Below are positions 1 through 64,000 of a DNA stretch of 64,000 nt, in pieces. This DNA is from Triplophysa rosa (lineage: Eukaryota > Chordata > Actinopteri > Cypriniformes > Nemacheilidae). How positions within the stretch are numbered: position 1 is the first letter of the stretch; each line of letters starts with the position of its first letter. Made by a program: the position numbers and the translations under genes. The notes under the pieces are model-generated. The model did no database searches, was not told the DNA's origin, and worked only from the letters and a program-made list of their open reading frames with translations. The DNA is taken from contig NC_079900.1 of NCBI RefSeq assembly GCF_024868665.1, forward strand, positions 19,564,125 through 19,628,124, given 5' to 3'.

Positions 1-771
1 AAAGTAATGTATTACAGTAACGTATTACTTTTGCTGTAACGCAGTAGTGTAAGGCATTACTAATCAATTTTCAGTAATATTTTACTCGGTACAACAAACT
101 TTTCGCCCGCGAGACATTAACAAATCAAAAATCCTGCAAGAAAATTCTATTTCCTGTTCGTGAATAGACGCGTGTGGTGTCATTCATCTCCCTCTGGCTG
201 GTGGAACTATGTATTTTGTATTGTAACGCGGCATGATTTCAGCCTCTGAGCTCGAGGTCCGCTGGCCCCGCCCGTTTCGCTGTAAGCCCTAGCGCCAGTG
301 TTGCCATGGTCGCGGTTTTCACGCACAATTGGGCTATTTTGAAAATGCAGTTGCGGGAAAAATTATGGAGCCGCGGGTTGCGGGTTTTGGGGCTACTTTC
401 ATAATGTACTGCGGCCGCCAAAATGTTTATTTATATTCTAAGGATAAATGTTAATTGATGAGATTCTTAATGTGCATTCGTACTCAAATAAATACCTGGC
501 AACTCCAGGACCGGGATCCGTTCTTCTCATAGAAACGAGTGTCTGACAGGCAGGCTACAGTACAGGGAGGGACGCGGAAGCTCAGCTCAACCAAACAGGA
601 AATAGCGGTGGCATTAGACAAATGATGTACTAAGGTGCATGTCACGTTGCACAATGAAAGAAATCACGCGTGAGTGTACAACAGTTGATTCTTCCGGCTG
701 CCAAATATCACGTTTGAGCAGCTATACGCAGTCTAGAATAACTAAAACATTGACGTGCTTGTACACATTAT
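1..771. repeat. Repeat-derived sequence with TAATGTATTAC ends
   Basis: Opens with AAAGTAATGTATTACAGTAA-type sequence that recurs in inverted form near 3775-3880. The interval may be the left part of one older element later split by the hAT at 772-2783. No gene seen. Confidence 0.35.
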
Positions 772-2783
772 CAGGGGCGGACTTACCATTAGGCAAAGGT
801 AGGCAATCGTCTGGGGCCCCGAGCTACCAGGGGCCCCCAAAAAGAAGGGGTGGACTTAACCAATAAGCCATGTCAGCAGCCACCTAGAGCCCCAAGTAAT
901 CATGAAAATAGTCGGGATATCCCTGTTAACGTTTTACGTTATTACATCTGTACGAAGGCACTCCCCCCATTATAGATTAGAGTGGACCATTCCATTAGCA
1001 CCGTATATGAAGCTAGAGAAAGTTAACGCAGCGGCGGAATTAGTAGAACTGCCCACAGCGAGAGTGTCATTGTGTGGTACATTAGCTGCAAAACGAAGTA
1101 AAAGTCGCAGGGAAATAAAACAACAAAGAACGCACCTACACCAGCGGAGAGGAAAAAAGACGATTTACAAAAGATTGTTGCCAAAGTCTCTGCTTTTTCC
1201 ACACACAAACTCCACCGCTGCTCCATCAGCATCTCTCTCTCGCCAGACACAGCACTCTCCCGGCCACGAGCAATGATAATGTGCCGGTGAGTATTTCTCC
1301 ATGAATGCCGACAACACAGTTATAATGACTGACGACCAAAACATCTGTCAAACAAAGAGCGCTGTGCGCTTGGTAGGAGAGGGCCAGTTCAAAGGTAGAA
1401 AGGTTGTTTGACTCCGCTGCGCAGACCGATAGGCACATAAAGACATAATATAATAACGTCAGTACAGTGCTAACGATTCATATTGTACGCACTAGTACAG
1501 AAATTTGGTCACATTTAAATGCATGAAAGGTCGTTAACCACAAAAAACACGGAGAGAGGGCACACTTTGAAAGTGAAAGTGACCTATTTGTCAGGTATGG
1601 TGACCCATACCCAAAATGTGACCTCTGCATTTAACCCATCCAGTGATTAGTGAATACACGCACAGCAAGTCGTGAACACACGTACACTCGGAGCAGTGGG
1701 CAGCTATCACTGCAGCGCCCGGGGAGCAAGTAGGGATAGGATGCCTTGCTCAAGGGCACCTCAGTCGTTTCCCTCCGGCCCTGGGAATCGAACCAGTAAA
1801 TCAGTAATTACTGTATATAGTAGTCCCAGATCAGGGTTTTTCCTGCATAAAGAAATTGGAGGCCTCAATCAAATTTCGTGCCGCCTTAGACTCTCGTCAA
1901 AAATATGTCGAGTGTCTTCACAAAAAACACTGCGTGCATTATTAAACAGATTGTCATTTCTAACTGCAGTTACGAAACAATGGAGGCGCTGTTTCGTTAC
2001 CAGCAGTGAGATGCTGAAGAGTTCAGTAAAAGAGCTATACAGTATTAGGAGCTGTATTAGCTGTGTTTCACGGCTGTTCAGGAGTTTTACGTTCAATTTA
2101 CATTTTCTTGAATTTCTTGAAAAGATTTCCTAAATTAACTTGCTGTACATCATTATAATGTTTTTAGCTGTGAAGTTGGCTCGTTGAATCAGCGTTATTC
2201 TGTACACAGCGAGTTCGCCAGTATGAACGCACATTGCGATCAGAACTACTCGCAAACAAATGACTCTTTTGAACCTATTCGTTTACACAGAATGTAAGAG
2301 ATCAGTGAATCGTTCAAAGCTCAGTGAACTACAAGAGAACGTAGGGTGTGAATGAGCTTTGCTCATTTAGTTAGACTGGTTACTTATGGGCTAAAAAGTC
2401 TTATAAAAAAGGCTTATTTTAAAATTTTCAACTTTTCTGTTTGATTGAATAAATGTAATGCTTTATATAACGTATTAGTTTTCATTTCATCAATTTTTTT
2501 TAGAACTTTAATACTTGAGTAATTTTACTTGATTACGTAAGATAAGTGTTTTGTTAAGACACTTATCCCATGTTTTTCATTTGGGAATTCATTATTATAT
2601 ATTTTTTAATTAGTCAGTATCTGTGTTTATTAAGCTTAGTTTTCCCCTGTCACTTTGACAAGTGAAAAGTTGTGTGCTTTGAGGAGGAAGAAAAATAAGG
2701 GTTGCAGTAAAGTAAAATGGTGCATAGTTGGGGCCCCATACATGGATTTGCCTAGGGCCCCCAAATCACTAAATCCGCCCCTG
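772..2783. mobile_element. hAT-type element, about 2.0 kb
   Basis: Bounded by inverted ends CAGGGGCGGA and TCCGCCCCTG and flanked by 8-bp sequences CACATTAT (764-771) and GACATTAT (2784-2791), 7 of 8 identical, which fits a hAT target duplication. It contains an older repeat (about 1575-1795) with the CAAGGGCACCTCAGTCG type of sequence common in fish genomes. No intact transposase was seen. Confidence 0.7.
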
Positions 2784-2911
2784 GACATTATACATATGCA
2801 ATATATTTAACCATTCTTATTTCTTAAGCAAGTTTTTGCATGTCTTACGAAGAGAAAACACGTTTCTCGTCCATTTCCGTGCGTGGCCTCGAGCACTCAT
2901 GGTATCTTTTT

Positions 2912-3200
2912 TAAAGGGACACTCCACCCAAAAATGAAAATTCTGTTATGTATTACTCACCCTCTAGTTGTTCCACGCCTGTATAAATTTCTTTGTTCGG
3001 TTGAACACAAAGATATTTGGTAGAATGTTAGCAACTGAAAATTATTTGGCATCATTGACTACCATAGCAGAAAAAAATATAACGGTAGTCAAAGGTGACT
3101 CAGAATTGTTTGCTTTCCTAAATCTCCCAAAACATATTTTGAGTTCATCAGAACAAAAAATATATACAATACCTAGGAAACCATTCAGATAAGTAAATAT
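2912..3200. repeat. Cyprinid fold-back MITE, copy 1
   Basis: Begins TTAAAGGGACACTCCACCC and follows the consensus of the repeat (AATGAAAATTCTGT, ACTCACCCT, GAACACAAAG). The right terminus has decayed. The same family occurs a dozen more times in this window. Confidence 0.7.
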
Positions 3201-3399
3201 AGCAATAGAAACGTCTTTTGGCAGTTGTTAACTTTGATTTGACACCGGAAAATAATTGGGCTAGTTTTCATTCCTTTTGGGCGGGTTTTGAGGGGTCATT
3301 GGGCTGCTTTCAGGAAGCTAGTTAGCAAGATCCCTGTGACCAGCAGCAATGACAAGGTAAGATAACGTTTACATGATGAGCTAGAATTCTATATAATCT

Positions 3400-3720
3400 A
3401 GTTCAGTGATGGGATGGGACTATTTTGTATTTAAATGTGTTTAATCTTAGTATTTTTGTATTTTCAAACTAAAATACTTTTTGCCAATCAACCTCCTTAT
3501 TAGACTGCATGGATGGGCAGTGTTTCAAATACATCCATTTGAAATACAAAATACTATTATTTTGTAATAGTATTTTGTATTTAAATGCATTTAATCTTAG
3601 TATTTTTTGTATTTATTTTTGTATAGCCTAGTTAATTCAAGAAATCAGCAGTCTAATAAAGATGTTGATTGGCAAAAAGTATTTTGTATTTTGAAAATAC
3701 AAAGACATTTTGTCATTTTA
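3400..3720. repeat. AT-rich fold-back repeat
   Basis: Contains inverted arms: AATACTTTTTGCCAATCAAC near 3473-3492 pairs with GTTGATTGGCAAAAAGTATT near 3662-3681, with shared TTTAATCTTAGTATTTTTGT blocks around the centre. A non-autonomous DNA element is the likely source. Confidence 0.5.
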
Positions 3721-3899
3721 GAATGTTAAGTTCTACTTCTGTAGTTATTTTGGTGAAAGTATCTCAAAAGTAATACAGGGGTCATGTAACGTATTACAAT
3801 TCTGAGACAGTAATATTTCAAGGTAAGGGATTACTTTTAAATAACAGTAACAAGTAATCTGTAATGTATTACAGTTTGGAAGTGATTTGCACAACACTG

Positions 3900-4969
3900 G
3901 GTTTAGCCCCTACCTACATAACAGAGCTTCTATCACATTACAACCCATCACGCTCTCTAAGATCTCAAAACTCCAGACTTTTGATAACACCTAGAATAAT
4001 TAAATCCACCAAAGGGGGTAAAGCTTTCTCATACGTAGCACCTAAACTCTGGAATAGCCTTCCCGATACTATTCGAGGATCAGACACACTCTCCCAATTT
4101 AAATCTAGATTAAAGACACATCTTTTTAGCCAAGCTTTCACTTAATGCATAGTTAATGAACGGCAGCTACGCTAATTATTCTCTTTCTGCCCCCGCCTCG
4201 GTATTCCCATCCTGAGGTAGGGAGAGATTCTGCCAGGCCCAGATGAACGTCATATGCCCATCGCCAACTAGAGATTATGCCAGCTACATCTGAAAATCCC
4301 GTGCCATCCTCCTACGGACTGACTGACCATCCCAGCTCAGACAATTCCATCCCCATCCCCAACCAAGAGCAAAGACGGACTACTTGTCACATTAATGCTA
4401 CATTTACAATACTTGGTATTTAATGCTAAATTTACATCACATGACAGCAGTTTGAAGTTATAGCTGCACTCAGTGACTTTGATCGGAGGTTGCTGGGTGG
4501 GTGCTTGTGGGGTGGGGGGGCATAAGATGGAGGAATAAAGTTACATTATGCCATTACTATTTTTCCCTGGTTGTTCCTCTGTTGTCTGGTGTCGATCGCG
4601 GAATGGGACCGGGTTGGACCTGCACGGTTTCGCGGCTGGTGGGCTCTCCCTGTTCTTCGTGGACGTTTGCTCGGTAGCTTTTGGTCGGGGTCACTGAGTG
4701 CAGCTATGACACGTCAGAGGAGATCTGGCCCTCCCGGCTGAGCCTGGTTTCTCCCGAGTTTTTTTTACTTCTCCATTTATTCATCATTGGAGTTTGGGTT
4801 CCTCGCCACAGCAGGGCAGTGTTGGCTTGCTCACCGGGAGACTGCATTTATTTATTTATTAGATATTATTTATTAGAATGATCTTGCTTGGTCTATAAAC
4901 ACCATGCACTGTGCTGTGTTTTACCTTTCTGTGTTTTTCTGTTTTTCTTATTTGCTCCTGTAAAGCTGG
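3900..4969 (+). mobile_element. L2-clade LINE, 5'-truncated copy 1
   Basis: The first 243 bases encode the C-terminal part of an L2-type reverse transcriptase ORF (TYITELLSHYNPSRSLRSQ, APKLWNSLPDT, FKSRLKTHLFSQAF), ending in a stop at 4143-4145, followed by about 800 bases of 3' UTR. It is colinear with the longer copy at 14303-16056 but lacks its 3' tail. Confidence 0.8.
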
Positions 4970-7900
4970 ATTTGATGATTTTGAGCTTCTTAACAGATTT
5001 TAGACTCAGCAACCCCATAAATGGAAACTTTGAAGTTTGAGTCACTCTATCATTTGTTTGGAAGCTGGGAGGTTGTGGACTTTCCCAGAGCCAATGATAA
5101 TTTGGACAGCTATGGGGGTTGGTTAGTTAAAGTGATAATGTATTGACTTTAATGTTTAAACAAGCTTTGTAATTTGAGGATTTTTACTTTCTGTGCAAAC
5201 ATTAAGAATCGAGGTCTTTCTAAGGTTCAGTGACTACTGGACAAAGTGAAACTTTTCATTGAGAATTTTTGTCGTGACTATATCCACAATATAGCATACA
5301 CTGTCTAATCTTATAACATTTATTGAACAATAAACACATTATACCAATAGTAGGAGAACAGGCTATTTGTTACATTGTATCAAGCCAATTGTTTTATGGC
5401 AACTTTATTGCTGAAAGACAGTCAAATCAACTTGTTGCTATGCAAAAATGAAAAAAAAACAGACCAGAATGAGGGCGCTGTGTAGTGAAACAGGGCCTAG
5501 TTTATAAAGCATGCGCACGGATTTGATCGTAGAGTGTGTGTACGCAAAAATCCACGTGAACGGTCAGATTTATAAAAAATGGTCTTTGACGTGGAAAATG
5601 CTTAACGCAACTTCAGGGTCTGAGCGGACGTACTTTTGCTTGTCCGAGTGCTGCAAGTTTTTGGAAATATAAGCCATTCTTGCCACTCGTAATGGTCGTT
5701 GTGCTCTTTTATATATCAATGACGTTAATAAGACATTGTTTACAAGGCGGAGATCTGAAACTGTTCAGCTTCGCCCAATTTCAAGATCATCTGCAACCAT
5801 CGATTTCACATCTGAAAGAGAGGCATACATGTTTTCTGTGCGTACGTCCATTCTAAGAATCACACAGATGCACTTTAAGAAATGATCGTAAAATCGAATT
5901 GAGGACGGTTTCTACGCAACATTTTATAAATGAGATGAATCTATATGTCACGTTATATTGTGAATATGTTACTGCTGTTAAATTCTTTTTAAAAACAGGA
6001 TTCATTGTATGATTTAGGTCATTTACTGCTTGTCATAAGAATTGTGTATAAAAAAAGAATAAGGGATGAGGTTAAGTATTCTTAGACAAGGTATGGATCC
6101 AAAATCGCAGGGAAATGGAGACCTCTGGTTTGAATGGGTTTAGACAAAGTGCACACTGACTAATAAATGTGGTATACAAACTCGCTGTGAGAATTTCTCA
6201 CTTTCTGCTTAAATGTGGCTTCATTCTTAGTAACTATCTGCTAAAACCACAAGGAATGCTGGTCTAACTTACATCAACCTAGAATTTATTGAAGAGAAAG
6301 TGTGTGTGGGTGTGAGGATATAGTGTTTACACAAAGGATCTGTAGATCTCTGAAGATATCTGAATTTCTATGTGTGCACTGCCCAAATCCTTCCAATGTT
6401 TATCTTCACACTTACAAGGGTGGATTATCATTTCAACAAGCCTGTTTCTGTGACTTTGTGAGAAAGAACATTAGTATTTTATAGTACAGTGATTATTTAG
6501 TCACAATCTATTACTTAGATTATTGTAGCTACATTCATCTATATTGCAAGCTATGTCTTTTGAAGTCATACTATAACGTTTGTAAGGAAAAGGTTGAAAT
6601 GTAAATTCGTATGCATCAAAACACCTTTGACACTCATTTATTATTATTTTTGGGTGAACTATCCCAATCTGAACTATTAACAATCTGTATTAATATAAAT
6701 CATGATGGCACGCACTCAATATGACCTGACAGTAATGAGAATTTTCTGTGAGAAGACAAATACAAAGAAGCTGTGAGGACACACCGGAGAGACACTGAAG
6801 AATAGAGAGATTGTTTTATTTGATCGGATGTCCCAGTCCCACGCTTTCCTCCATGTTGTATTCTGTGTTCTAATCTTTTCCCCCATAGGATGAGACTTTG
6901 AGAGGAAGGGCCCGGCATCACTTTCTTCATTTAATTTTCCTTCTGTTTAAATTCACAAGATTGCTGGCTCATGCACAAAGGCCTGTCATCATGATGTCAG
7001 CCTTATCAGTTCTTGTCAATTAGAGGAATCCGTCTCATAAAGACTTGTCAGTCTGCCTGTCCAAACCGCACCAGAACTTTGGCCAAAGTTCCTTATCGGG
7101 GATCCAAGGAGATAATATGGCATATTAAAGCCCTGATGGGCTTTCCCTTTTTGTCTATGCAAACATCTCAGGAAAGTTTGTTTGAACATGTGATCTGCTG
7201 TGTGGAATTTTGATATGTAAGGAAAAAGAAGTGTGAATAGATAATGAAAGACGCATCTGATTATACATTACTGCAGGTCAAATACTAGTCTCATGTGCAC
7301 GGACAAGCCTAATTTAGTCTAGAAACCCTGGGGCCACCATCCACCTTGTGAGAGATCATGGCGTCATGCCCTTGTTGCAGGAGTTGCTCTGGGGGAATTG
7401 TTAGTCTGAGAGGAGAGATGAGGAGATGACCCTTATCACGGCTCCCAGAACACATCACTAAATGACCAGAGGTGCTCAAGTTCTAAAACGTTTATTACAA
7501 GGAAGGTCAAGGTTTGGTCACCTTTTCAATTTCACCTGTTAATATAATAGAAAACGTTTTGCAACTTCCCTTAATTCATGAAGACCTAGAGTAAATAGAG
7601 TAAATACATAAATAATTGTTCACATGTATGCCTATGCAGTATAAGGTCAAATAATCGGTCAATTTTTGGGGATTTTTTAGATTATTTGGCTTTTTTAAGA
7701 TATTTTGACTTTTTGGAGTATTGATATTGTCTGCTTACTGTGGGAAGTGCAGGGTGGCTTTACAAATCCTAATCTAAATATCTTGCTCTCATGAATGCCA
7801 CTCGTCCATTATGTGGTGTTATAAACCAAAACATTTTGCGTTTAATTAATACGAGCCTTTAAAACGTCACATCACACCAAAAACCGCTCATGACAAACGC

Positions 7901-7984
7901 ATTTAGAGCATCGTGCAATTTCTGACACGTGTCGTCTGGATTCTTCCTCGGAGTTAACCGTCAGAGTCTGGACTGGAGATAGCG
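4970..7984. other. 5' flank without a recognisable gene
   Basis: AT-rich sequence with scattered repeat remnants, such as a fold-back MITE end at about 6642-6669 (TTTTTGGGTGAACTATCCC) and probable DNA-element sequence around 5500-5950. Short open frames here have no recognisable domain. Distal enhancers of col5a3 could lie here, but none can be shown. Confidence 0.5.
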
Positions 7985-8239
7985 CATCATGGGAGGGGAG
8001 AGGAGGGGACGGGGAGAAAGTTTGGGAAGGAGTGAGAGGAGGCAGAAATTGAATGAGAGGGACAGAGCTTGGCGCTCTTGGAGGAGAGAGAAAAGTCTCT
8101 CCATCTTGTGCAAGTACAGACAACCGGACCGCAGTTTTTGCAGCTCTCTCATTGCATATGGCTTCTGGGGTCGTTCAATCGTCATCTTTTGCTTGATTGA
8201 TAAAGCACTTGATCGGAGGTAGGCTAACTGTCTGTAGAC
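7985..8239 (+). promoter_or_regulatory. Putative promoter / 5' UTR of col5a3
   Basis: A purine-rich GA/GGGAGGGG tract (about 7988-8060) lies just before the first coding exon. No TATA box is placed convincingly. GC/GA-rich, TATA-less promoters are usual for type V/XI collagen genes. The start codon has G at -3 and follows an in-frame TAA at 8225-8227, so the coding frame does not extend upstream. The transcription start cannot be fixed from sequence alone. Confidence 0.4.
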
Positions 8240-60940
<52,701 letters not shown>

Positions 60941-60967
60941 GTATGTGTAACTGTATATGTCAAATGT

Positions 60968-61696
60968 ATATGTGACCTGGATCATCTGAAAAGCTGAATA
61001 AATGAGCTTTCCATTGATGCATGGTTTGTTAGGATAGGACAATATTTGGCCGAGATACAACTATTTGAAAATCTGGAATGTGAGGAATATTGAGAAAATC
61101 GCCTTTAAAGTTGCCCATCAGAGGCGTTGTAGCAGGTCGCTGCCAAGAAGAAACAAGTTTGTATTAACACTCTCTATTGACTTCTGCCGCGGTCAGACTT
61201 GACTTTGAGCATGCGAAATTCGTTCAGACGGTCGTATGAAAATGGGGGGGAGAGATTCCTCCATTTTTTACATTTCTGTATCGAGAGGTCACGCTGTGAC
61301 GTTTTGATCTTCTATTGGTCTCACGCACTCACGTGATGCGAATTCGCAGGTCAGAGTTCACCAAACTTGAACTTTGCTACACAGCGATTTCGAAATATCT
61401 TCGGACGGGCTTGCGTTTATGGTCTGAAGCATGCGTATGAATGGAACGAAAGTCAATGGAACGAAAAGTCAAGTGTGACCACGGGTTTACTGCTTCATCC
61501 ACTCCACTTGCATCCAAAATAAAGTTTTAAAATATTTACGGTAGGAAATTCACAAAATATTTTCATGGAAAATGATCTTCACTTAATATAATAATGATTT
61601 TTGGCATAAAATAAAAATTTTTTTACCCATACAATGTATTGTTGTCTACAAATATACCCGTGCTACTTATGACAGGTTTTGTAGTCCAGCGTCACA
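60968..61696. repeat. GTGACCCTGGA repeat, copy 3, inverted, interrupted
   Basis: The antisense form of the repeat at 56863-57302, split by about 0.4 kb of unrelated sequence (about 61130-61500). It ends TAGTCCAGCGTCACAT. Lies just after exon 59. Confidence 0.65.
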
Positions 61697-61713
61697 TTCA
61701 GTATACAATATAC

Positions 61714-62951
61714 TAGAGGTGCACCAATTGACCGGCCAGAGATCTGAATCGGCCTTTTTTTCGTATGATCGGCCCGACCGGTGACCGGCCGGTCAGTCTC
61801 ACGTCTCGCTGATTCCAAGCCGATCTTCTGTTGCCCGTGATGCGGGCAAGAACGTCACAGCCGTCAGTACACTCAAAGCCGCAAGTAAACAAGTAAACGT
61901 GCGCGCGCACAGCCTGTCTTTCACGGCTCGTTTATACTCGCATGTGGGTCCACCGGACTGCGAGTCTCTGCTGACTGATGCACATCTCTCATATCCGCTG
62001 ACTGCACGCGCACCATGTACTGTACAGACTGTAGTTCATCTCTCGCTGCTCCGTCTACATGGGGTATGTACTGTATGCTAACAGTGATGCTATTAGCATC
62101 ATGCTAAACTCTGACACATGCTAAACTCATGTTGAAGTCGTTCACTCTGTGTAAAACAAACATAAATTCCATTCAACCTGATTCCTTGTCTTACGTTAAA
62201 ACTGTGGTCATTTCACCTAGGTAAAATGACATTCAACACAACTTCTACTTGTTTTTAAAAATATAAAAAAACGAATAAATCAACCAATATATGTGATATA
62301 CAGTATATCTGATTGAGTTCTTTACTAACACAAAAAACTGCAAATACATATACATCTTTACAGTAGAGTAGAATTCACTCATAAGATTTTTAACTTTTTT
62401 ATTGAAGTTGCAGCAAAAATCAACCCACTTCTTTTAATCCTACAGACCCAAGATAAAGACAATTTATTTTACATTTCAGAAAAAATGAAATAAAGCAATG
62501 TTAGTTTCATAAACAGAAACAGACGAGAATAAAGTTGAAGTATTTTATTGTTATCTTAGACTTTTGTGAGATGAGTACAAAAATGAAAAAGGTAAATTAA
62601 GTGACATGTTTAGTTATATTTTATTATTTGTACTTCTTTTCAGTCACAGAGTTCTTCAATTTAAGAGTTGTTTGGGAAAGAGAAGATTCTGTAATTTAAT
62701 GCAGCTTGGAGAACTGCATTTAGGGAAATTGTAATGTTCAATCATTTATAATATAATATTTTATATTATTATATAATTCACAATATAAAAAAATGTGTAT
62801 TGAAGAAAAATTTAATATGGTTACAGTATACTGTCAATTATAGTTTGTGGATAGAAAATCGGAATCGGCAAAAATCGGAATTGGCAGGTTTCACTTGTAA
62901 TAAAATCGGAAACCGGAATTGACAAAGAAAATTGCAATCGGTGCATCTCTA
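61714..62951. mobile_element. Non-autonomous hAT element, 1.24 kb
   Basis: Ends TAGAGGTGCACCAATTG and, inverted, CAATCGGTGCATCTCTA, with a perfect 8-bp target duplication CAATATAC (61706-61713, 62952-62959). Subterminal GGCCGG and ATCGGAA repeats. No transposase recognised. Confidence 0.88.
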
Positions 62952-63039
62952 CAATATACATTATAAACAATATATGAAGAGTTTGGTTCCAAAATGAGAT
63001 AACTCCGTTTTTAACATGTTTGTTTTTTCAAAGTGGGGG

Positions 63040-64000
63040 GGACATTTAAAAAATACATTTAGAAAATAGATTCTGGTCCTTGATTCTGATTGGTTGTGCT
63101 AAGCCGTTGTAAAATTCCTAAAAACATACAGCTGACTGCACCACTGTGTGTTGCTGCGTATGTGTTGCTTGGCAACCACTTTGTTGTTTCTGTTACCGAG
63201 GAAAGGCGGAGCCATCTTTTTTTCTTATTATGTTGGCTTGACAGAGTCAACATACTGATCTTGTATCTAAGCTTATTATTATTCTTCTGATCCCCCAAAA
63301 TTCTGACTGCTACTCCTCTTAGAGCTTTCAAACTACATCCACCAAACTTTCCACAAACCTTCAAACTGGTCTGACTTGAGTTGCTATATCTTTTCTAACT
63401 GATCCGGGTTCTGGTTTTCGAAAACTGGACTCTCAAAACCACATAATTTCCCATAGACTTAACATTGTGACAAACTTTGACGGCTCATAACTCAATGTGA
63501 GGATGTCGTAGAAACTTGCGAGTTACCACGTTTGAAGAAGCTGGCAGGCTCTGTAAGAACTTACCTCACAATGGGGTGTAAGTTGCACCCCTGGGGCGTA
63601 AGAGACCCCCTAAATTCCCCATTGACTTATAATGGGACAGGAAACATGCCCATATAAGGCGTCATAACTGTCCCATGTTGAATAACTTCGCAGTACAACC
63701 ACTTAGAGACAAGGGGGTGGGCTCATTTTACTCAGGTAACCGATCAGTCTTTTAAGATCATCATGACGCTATTAAGCCACGCCCATAGCAATCATTTACA
63801 GCAACCTAGCAACCGCTCCCATAGACTCCCATTATAAAAAGTCCAGATGGATATCTTTGCAGTGTCGTAGAGACAAGGGAGTGGGCTCATTTGGCTCAGG
63901 CAACCAATCAGTATCCCTGAAACCTCATTAAGCTACGAAGCCACACCCATCGCAATAAAACATGTTAACTTAGCCACCATTTAACAAGACCTACTGTATA
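63040..64000. repeat. Interspersed repeats at window end
   Basis: Opens with a GGTCCTTGATTCTGATTGG-type element into which sequence with TATGTTGGCTTGACAGAGTC has inserted, followed by two diverged direct copies of a unit with GAGACAAGGG..GTGGGCTCATTT (about 63710 and 63872). No col5a3 exon. Confidence 0.5.

Noticed and set aside
7872..8222. Upstream coding frames around the promoter
   Set aside because: Purine/pyrimidine-rich low-complexity translation on both strands; the in-frame stop at 8225 separates them from col5a3.
60941..64000. Last helix exons or C-propeptide of col5a3
   Set aside because: Searched for Gly-X-Y runs and C-propeptide motifs (CxDL, DGEYWIDPNQG-like); only repeats seen.

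Overview
The window looks like nuclear DNA of a teleost fish, most likely a cyprinid. It carries one large vertebrate-style gene with 59 recognisable exons, all with GT-AG introns. The introns and flanks are full of mobile elements typical of cyprinid genomes: many copies of a fold-back repeat that starts near AAAGGGATAGTTCACCC, L2-clade LINE ends with a TTGAA-repeat tail, hAT elements with 8-bp target duplications, and a tRNA-derived SINE. I saw no bacterial features, no CRISPR array and no second convincing host gene.

The gene is a fibrillar procollagen of the type V/XI clade, read on the + strand from the start codon at 8240 to the last exon seen, which ends at 60940. It is 3'-incomplete. 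I identify it as col5a3 (procollagen alpha-3(V)) from three things remembered of the human chains: a strongly basic Lys-rich block in the N-propeptide, helix stretches such as GIDGxPGxKGD and GPPGASGEPG, and the segment MLPFQF...LQQTKLSLKGP. The spliced coding sequence adds up to 4659 bases (1553 codons). It encodes a signal peptide, a TSPN (laminin G-like) domain, a basic then acidic/Tyr-rich variable region, a short collagenous segment, a non-helical joint, and 960 residues of the main triple helix. The family helix is 1014 residues, so 54 residues (18 + 36 in the human chain), the telopeptide and the C-propeptide should lie beyond base 64000.

Layout: 1-7980 is repeat-rich 5' flank with a 2-kb hAT and a truncated L2 LINE. 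7980-8240 is a purine-rich putative promoter/5' UTR. Intron 1 (8322-19333) holds an L2 LINE inserted into a fold-back MITE. The TSPN exons lie at 19334-27376, and their intron 4 holds a THAP-domain fragment and a nested hAT/minisatellite/MITE complex. The variable-region exons lie at 31008-33154. Collagenous exons run from 33277 to 60940, mostly 54, 45 or 108 bases, with long repeat-filled introns at 37836-40243, 43267-46054, 46618-48082 and 53715-58136. The right end (60941-64000) is entirely repeats, including a 1.2-kb hAT with a perfect 8-bp target duplication.

The most interesting points in the gene are in one exon (50787-50831). An obligatory helix glycine is replaced by alanine there, and an in-frame alternative 3' splice site lies downstream that would remove exactly the defective triplets. 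No undescribed molecular system was found; the value lies in the gene model, the helix variants and the datable nested insertions.
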